Position numbers and translations under genes: made by a program | Shown: in pieces, positions 60,604-64,000 of the stretch | Position numbering within the stretch: the first letter of the stretch is position 1 | How the letters are laid out: each line of letters starts with the position of its first letter | Notes under the pieces: model-generated | Databases searched by the model: none | What the model saw: only the letters and a program-made list of their open reading frames with translations | What the model was told of the DNA's origin: nothing | DNA from: Rhizobiales bacterium Y(2018) | GTDB lineage: Bacteria > Pseudomonadota > Alphaproteobacteria > Rhizobiales > Aestuariivirgaceae | Assembly (NCBI GenBank): GCA_005502925.1 | Contig: SCPD01000016.1 | Span: 1-64,000 of the forward strand | Length of the DNA: 64,000 bases | Direction of reading: 5' to 3'

Positions 60604-61461
60604 CTAGAGCACCAGCTTCTTCTCGCCGGGTTCGAGATTGTCGTAGTTCCACAGCTGCTTGCCGGCGACGATCTTCTTGAAGTGGCCGAGGCCCTTCTTG
60701 GGGAACAGCCCGTACATCTTGAGCTTGCGGGTCAGCCATTCATGGTCGAGATCGGTCATCTCGCCCGGCACCGCGTCGACGCCGAGGCTCCGCGCCTCGC
60801 CACCCAGATAGATGGTGCCGTCATACATGGAGTCGCCGAGATTTTTGCCGGCATTGCCGCAGATCACCATGCGGCCGCGCTGCATCATGAAGCCGGTGAA
60901 CGAGCCCGTGTCACCGCCGACGATGATGTTGCCGCCCTTCTGGTCGATGCCGGTGCGGGCGCCGACCGAGCCTTTGCAGACGATGTCACCGCCACGCAAC
61001 GCCGCGCCGAATTGCGAGCCGGCATTCTTCTCGATGAGAATGGTGCCGGACAGCATGTTCTCGCCGCAGGCCCAGCCGACGCGGCCTTTGATCTTCACAT
61101 TCGGCCCATCAAGGAGCCCCAAGGCGAAGTAACCGCAGGAGCCCTCGATATAGAGGTTGAGCCGGTTGAGGATGCCGACCGCGATGGAATGCTTGGAGCC
61201 CGGATTTTGCAGCACGATCGTGCCGTAGCCGCGCTTCATGAGATCACGCAGCTGGCTGTTGATCTGCTTGGTATCGAGCTTCTCGCAGTCGAGCTCGGCG
61301 CGCTTGTTGAAGTCGACATCGAGGGCGTCCGGATAGCCGTAGCCCCCTACTTCCTGCGTGACATCGAAGAAGCGCTGCTGCGTCTTGCCGCGCAAGGCCT
61401 CGGTGTGCATGCCCAGGTCATGCGAGACATGGGCCTGTTTCGTGGTGGTCAAGCCCGCCAT
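60604..61461 (-). CDS. glxC: GXGXG-motif protein (GlxC/MgsB type)
   Basis: This 285-aa beta-helix protein matches the C-terminal GXGXG domain of glutamate synthase GltB. Recurrent turns are NPGSKHSIAVG, GPNVKIKGRVGWACGENMLSG, RGGDIVCKGSVGARTGIDQKGGNIIVGGDTGSFTGF (in parts) and MVICGNAGKNLGDSMYDG. It is a scaffold for the split synthase formed with GlxB and GlxD. It overlaps glxB by 13 bases upstream and is 97 bases from glxD. Confidence 0.88.
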   Translation of the reverse strand: MAGLTTTKQAHVSHDLGMHTEALRGKTQQRFFDVTQEVGGYGYPDALDVDFNKRAELDCEKLDTKQINSQLRDLMKRGYGTIVLQNPGSKHSIAVGILNRLNLYIEGSCGYFALGLLDGPNVKIKGRVGWACGENMLSGTILIEKNAGSQFGAALRGGDIVCKGSVGARTGIDQKGGNIIVGGDTGSFTGFMMQRGRMVICGNAGKNLGDSMYDGTIYLGGEARSLGVDAVPGEMTDLDHEWLTRKLKMYGLFPKKGLGHFKKIVAGKQLWNYDNLEPGEKKLVL

Positions 61462-62384
61462 ACGCGAACCTCCTCATCATAGGGATCCCAGGTGTCGATT
61501 TCATGCGGAATGACGGCGCGGATGGCCACTTCCTCGGAAGCGAGCGCCACGAGGTCGTCGCTTTCGTAGAGAACCATGGGTTTCGCCGCCATGGTGTCCT
61601 TGGCCATGCCGAGCGCATCCTTGGTCGACACGAGATAGGTGAAGACGCCGTCGATATCCTGGATCGACTGGCGCAGCGACTCCTCGAGTGTCGCGCCATG
61701 CTCTAGATTATAGGCGGTGTAGACCGCGAGCAATTCCGAGTCGCAGTTCGACATGAAGCGATGGCCGCGCCGCTCGAATTCGCGCCGCATCATCCAGTAA
61801 TTGGTGAGCTGTCCGTTATGAACGACGGCGATGTCGTTATAGGGATAGGCCCAATAAGGATGGGCGGAGCGGATATCGACATCGGATTCGGTCGCCATGC
61901 GGGTGTGGCCGATGCCGTGGGTGCCCTTGAACTTGCGCAGGTCATATTGCTGCGCGACCCGCGCCGCATCACCCAGGTCCTTGATGAGCTCAAGCGAGTT
62001 GCCCATCGACAGGATCTCGGTGCCTTCGACATCCTCGACATAATCGGCGAGCTTCTTCATGTCTCCATCATATTGGATGCGATAGCGAAAGGCGTAGTCG
62101 GTGACATCGTCCTTGTCGATGATCTGGACGCCCAGCGTCGCCAGACGCTCCTCGACCTTGGCGCGCCGGCGCTTGACCTCGTCCTGGATGTCGAAGCCTT
62201 TTGCCATGTCCTCCTGCTCGGCCACCTTGAAGCGCATGACAAATTCGTTGCGCCCGGGAGTGCCGTAGATCGCGTAGCCGGTCGAGTCGGGTCCCCTATG
62301 CTTGAGCGACTGGAGCATCTGGGTCATTTCCTGACCGATGTTCCCCGATCCGTTGCGGTGGATGAGCCCTGCTATCCCACACAT
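61449..62384 (-). CDS. glxB: Class II glutamine amidotransferase (GlxB/MgsA type)
   Basis: This 311-aa protein matches the N-terminal glutaminase domain of glutamate synthase. The mature N-terminal nucleophile is Cys2 in MCGIAGLIH; other active-site parts are KHRGPDSTGYAIYG (about 30), GIGHTRMATESDVDIRSAHP (about 155-174), VVHNGQLTNYW (about 186) and SNCDSELLA. It would hydrolyse glutamine or a glutamyl-amide and channel ammonia or the amine. It overlaps glxC, and the glutamine-synthetase-like gene lies upstream. Confidence 0.88.
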   Translation of the reverse strand: MCGIAGLIHRNGSGNIGQEMTQMLQSLKHRGPDSTGYAIYGTPGRNEFVMRFKVAEQEDMAKGFDIQDEVKRRRAKVEERLATLGVQIIDKDDVTDYAFRYRIQYDGDMKKLADYVEDVEGTEILSMGNSLELIKDLGDAARVAQQYDLRKFKGTHGIGHTRMATESDVDIRSAHPYWAYPYNDIAVVHNGQLTNYWMMRREFERRGHRFMSNCDSELLAVYTAYNLEHGATLEESLRQSIQDIDGVFTYLVSTKDALGMAKDTMAAKPMVLYESDDLVALASEEVAIRAVIPHEIDTWDPYDEEVRVWRA

Positions 62385-62435
62385 GATTATCTCCTTTGGT
62401 TTTCGTTCCCGCGCCGCTGAGGACGCGGGAGGAAT

Positions 62436-63908
62436 TCACGGCAAGCAATTGAGATAGGTTTCGAGATCCCAATGCGTCGAGGTGTGGAGGAAACGCTCCC
62501 ACTCGTCGCGCTTATATTCGTCATAGAGACGGTGCATCTCGCCCGGCATCGCTGACTTGATGACATCGTCCTTCTTCAAGGCCTCGAGCGCATCGCCCAA
62601 GGTCATCGGCAGGCGGCGCACCTGCTTGCCCGCCTCCATGGCGGCGTAGATGTTGCGCTCTTCCGGCTTGCCGGGGTCGATCTTGTTGCGGATACCGTCA
62701 TCGGCGGCTTTCAGGATGGCGCCCGCCATGATGTAGGGATTCACCATCGAGTCGACGGCGCGGTATTCGAAGCGCCCGGGGGCGGAAACCCGCAGGCCCG
62801 TGGTGCGGTTCTGGAAGCCCCAGTCGGCGAAAACCGGCGCCCAGAAGCCCGTATCCCACAGGCGGCGGTAGGAGTTGACCGTCGAGCAGCCGATGGCGGT
62901 CAGCGCGTCGAGATGCTTGACGATGCCGCCGATGACATAGAGCCCGGTCTTGCCCGGCAGCTGCGCGTTGGAGGTCTCCGGCATGAAGGTGTTGGTGCCG
63001 CCGCGGCGATACATGTAATTGTGCTCGAAGCCCGGCAGGTTCTTCGCATCATTGCCGAGTATCTTGAACTCGTCCTTGCCGCCCTTCCACAGCGAGATAT
63101 TGTGGTGGCAGCCATTGGCCGACACGCCCATGAAGGGCTTGCACATGAAGCAGGCGATGATGTTGAACTCGCGCGCCACCTGCGCGCAGATCTGGCGGTA
63201 GGTGGTGAGGCGGTCGGCGGTGCGCAGCGCATCGTCATAGTTGAAGTTCAGTTCGAGCTGGCCGGGCGCGTCCTCATGATCGCCCTGGATCATGTCGAGG
63301 CCCATCTTCCGGCCATATTCGATCACCCGCATATAGACGGGGCGCAGGCTCTCGAACTGGTCGATGTGATAGCAATAAGGATTGGAATAGCCGCCATTCG
63401 GATTGCCGTTCTCGTCCTTCCTGAGCCACATCATCTCGGGCTCGGTGCCGTGACGCATGCGCAGGCCATGATCCTTCTCGAACTTGTCATGGATGCGCCG
63501 GAGATTGCCGCGGCCATCGGAAGTGAGATAGGCGCCCGGATTTTCCTTTTCCTCGCGGTTGCGGAAGAGTGTGCAGAACATGCGGGCGACCCGCTTGTCC
63601 CAGGGCAGCTGCATGAAGGTTTCGGGCTCGGGCACACCGACGAGCTCGGCCGCTTCCGGGCCATAGCCCAGATATTCGCCACGCCGGTTCATGAACAGAT
63701 TGACGGTCGCGCCATAGACGAGCTGGAAGCCGCCATTGGCGATGTTCTCCCAGTGATCGGCCGGGATGCCTTTGCCCATGATGCGGCCGGTGATCGAGAC
63801 GAACTGCAGGTAGAGATATTCAATGCCGAGCTGGTCGATCTTCTTGCGCACCTGCTTGATCATCTCGGCGCGACCGTCGGTTTTTATGAATTTCTCATAA
63901 TCAGTCAT
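62436..63908 (-). CDS. Glutamine-synthetase-family ligase (glutamyl-amine ligase candidate)
   Basis: This 490-aa glutamine-synthetase-fold ligase has EPEMMWL (first metal Glu, about 143), QGDHEDAPGQLELNF (about 205), NGCHHNISLW (about 258), YVIGGIVKHLDALTAIGCSTVNSYRRL (about 328-354), FQNRTTGLRVSAPG (about 369) and EYRAVDSMVNPY (about 384). It belongs with GlnT/GmaS-type proteins, not GlnA, and is longer than the 430-450 aa I recall for GlnT. Next to glxBCD it may form a gamma-glutamyl-amide from an amine; gamma-glutamylmethylamide synthetase is one candidate. AGAGGAA precedes the start. Confidence 0.83.
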   Translation of the reverse strand: MTDYEKFIKTDGRAEMIKQVRKKIDQLGIEYLYLQFVSITGRIMGKGIPADHWENIANGGFQLVYGATVNLFMNRRGEYLGYGPEAAELVGVPEPETFMQLPWDKRVARMFCTLFRNREEKENPGAYLTSDGRGNLRRIHDKFEKDHGLRMRHGTEPEMMWLRKDENGNPNGGYSNPYCYHIDQFESLRPVYMRVIEYGRKMGLDMIQGDHEDAPGQLELNFNYDDALRTADRLTTYRQICAQVAREFNIIACFMCKPFMGVSANGCHHNISLWKGGKDEFKILGNDAKNLPGFEHNYMYRRGGTNTFMPETSNAQLPGKTGLYVIGGIVKHLDALTAIGCSTVNSYRRLWDTGFWAPVFADWGFQNRTTGLRVSAPGRFEYRAVDSMVNPYIMAGAILKAADDGIRNKIDPGKPEERNIYAAMEAGKQVRRLPMTLGDALEALKKDDVIKSAMPGEMHRLYDEYKRDEWERFLHTSTHWDLETYLNCLP

Positions 63909-64000
63909 GTGGCGTTTCCTCTTGTTTGTCCGGTCCTTTGGTTGCGCCGGGCGTATCCCGACTTGGTAGAACCGGTTGGATCAGGTTAAGGCACTGTCAG

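Noticed and set aside
1-64000. CRISPR arrays, IS elements, prophage or tRNA genes
   Set aside because: No regular spacer-repeat array, transposase frame, phage module or cloverleaf with CCA-type end was seen by eye in the window.

Overview
The window looks like a chromosomal segment of a GC-rich alphaproteobacterium, most likely a soil or plant-associated member of the Hyphomicrobiales. The reasons are the overall codon use, a speF-like leader RNA, a sigF-nrsF pair, a DUF1989-GcvT fusion of the TMAO-demethylase type, glutamate-synthase-like glxBCD genes, and small palindromic repeats of the kind common in that order. No tRNA, rRNA, CRISPR array, IS element or prophage was seen. Most genes serve nitrogen, amine and cofactor supply.

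Left part (1-17.9 kb): the end of a glycerol-3-phosphate importer operon (ugpB, ugpA); an MtnA-type isomerase divergent from an Lrp regulator that heads an amino-acid ABC importer without an ATPase plus an agmatinase-like ureohydrolase; two glutathione transferases and a MarR regulator; and a polyamine island (ornithine/lysine decarboxylase behind a structured leader, two GNAT acetyltransferases, an acetylpolyamine amidohydrolase-like protein, a class III aminotransferase) with parDE inside it. It closes with DUF2066, epmA and efp.

Middle part (17.9-40.4 kb): a seven-gene operon divergent from a LysR regulator. It joins a complete polar-amino-acid ABC importer to an alanine-racemase-like PLP protein with two replaced signature residues, a CapA-like protein, and a histidine-ammonia-lyase homologue that lacks the glycine of the MIO triad. 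This is the best candidate for an undescribed pathway. It is followed by haem uptake (hmuT, hmuR, a siderophore-interacting flavoprotein), an RNA methyltransferase with thiamine pyrophosphokinase, a TPP riboswitch with thiBPQ, a DUF2207/LemA pair and an APC permease.

Right part (40.7-64 kb): methylated-amine genes (flavin reductase, tdm, tmm, an AraC regulator), with shared, helically phased CCAATT-type repeats next to tdm, tmm and the permease/flavin-reductase side; VOC proteins; a SigF/NrsF-controlled bufferin (copper-binding RiPP) operon with two precursors; two DUF1254 proteins, the second broken by one amber codon; an arginase-family protein; an orphan ribbon-helix-helix protein with a GFA-family protein; and a glutamine-synthetase-like/glxBCD cluster that fits amine assimilation through glutamyl intermediates. 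TMA oxidation (tmm), TMAO demethylation (tdm) and glutamyl-amine chemistry could form one route, but N-methylglutamate dehydrogenase and dimethylamine oxidation genes are not in the window.
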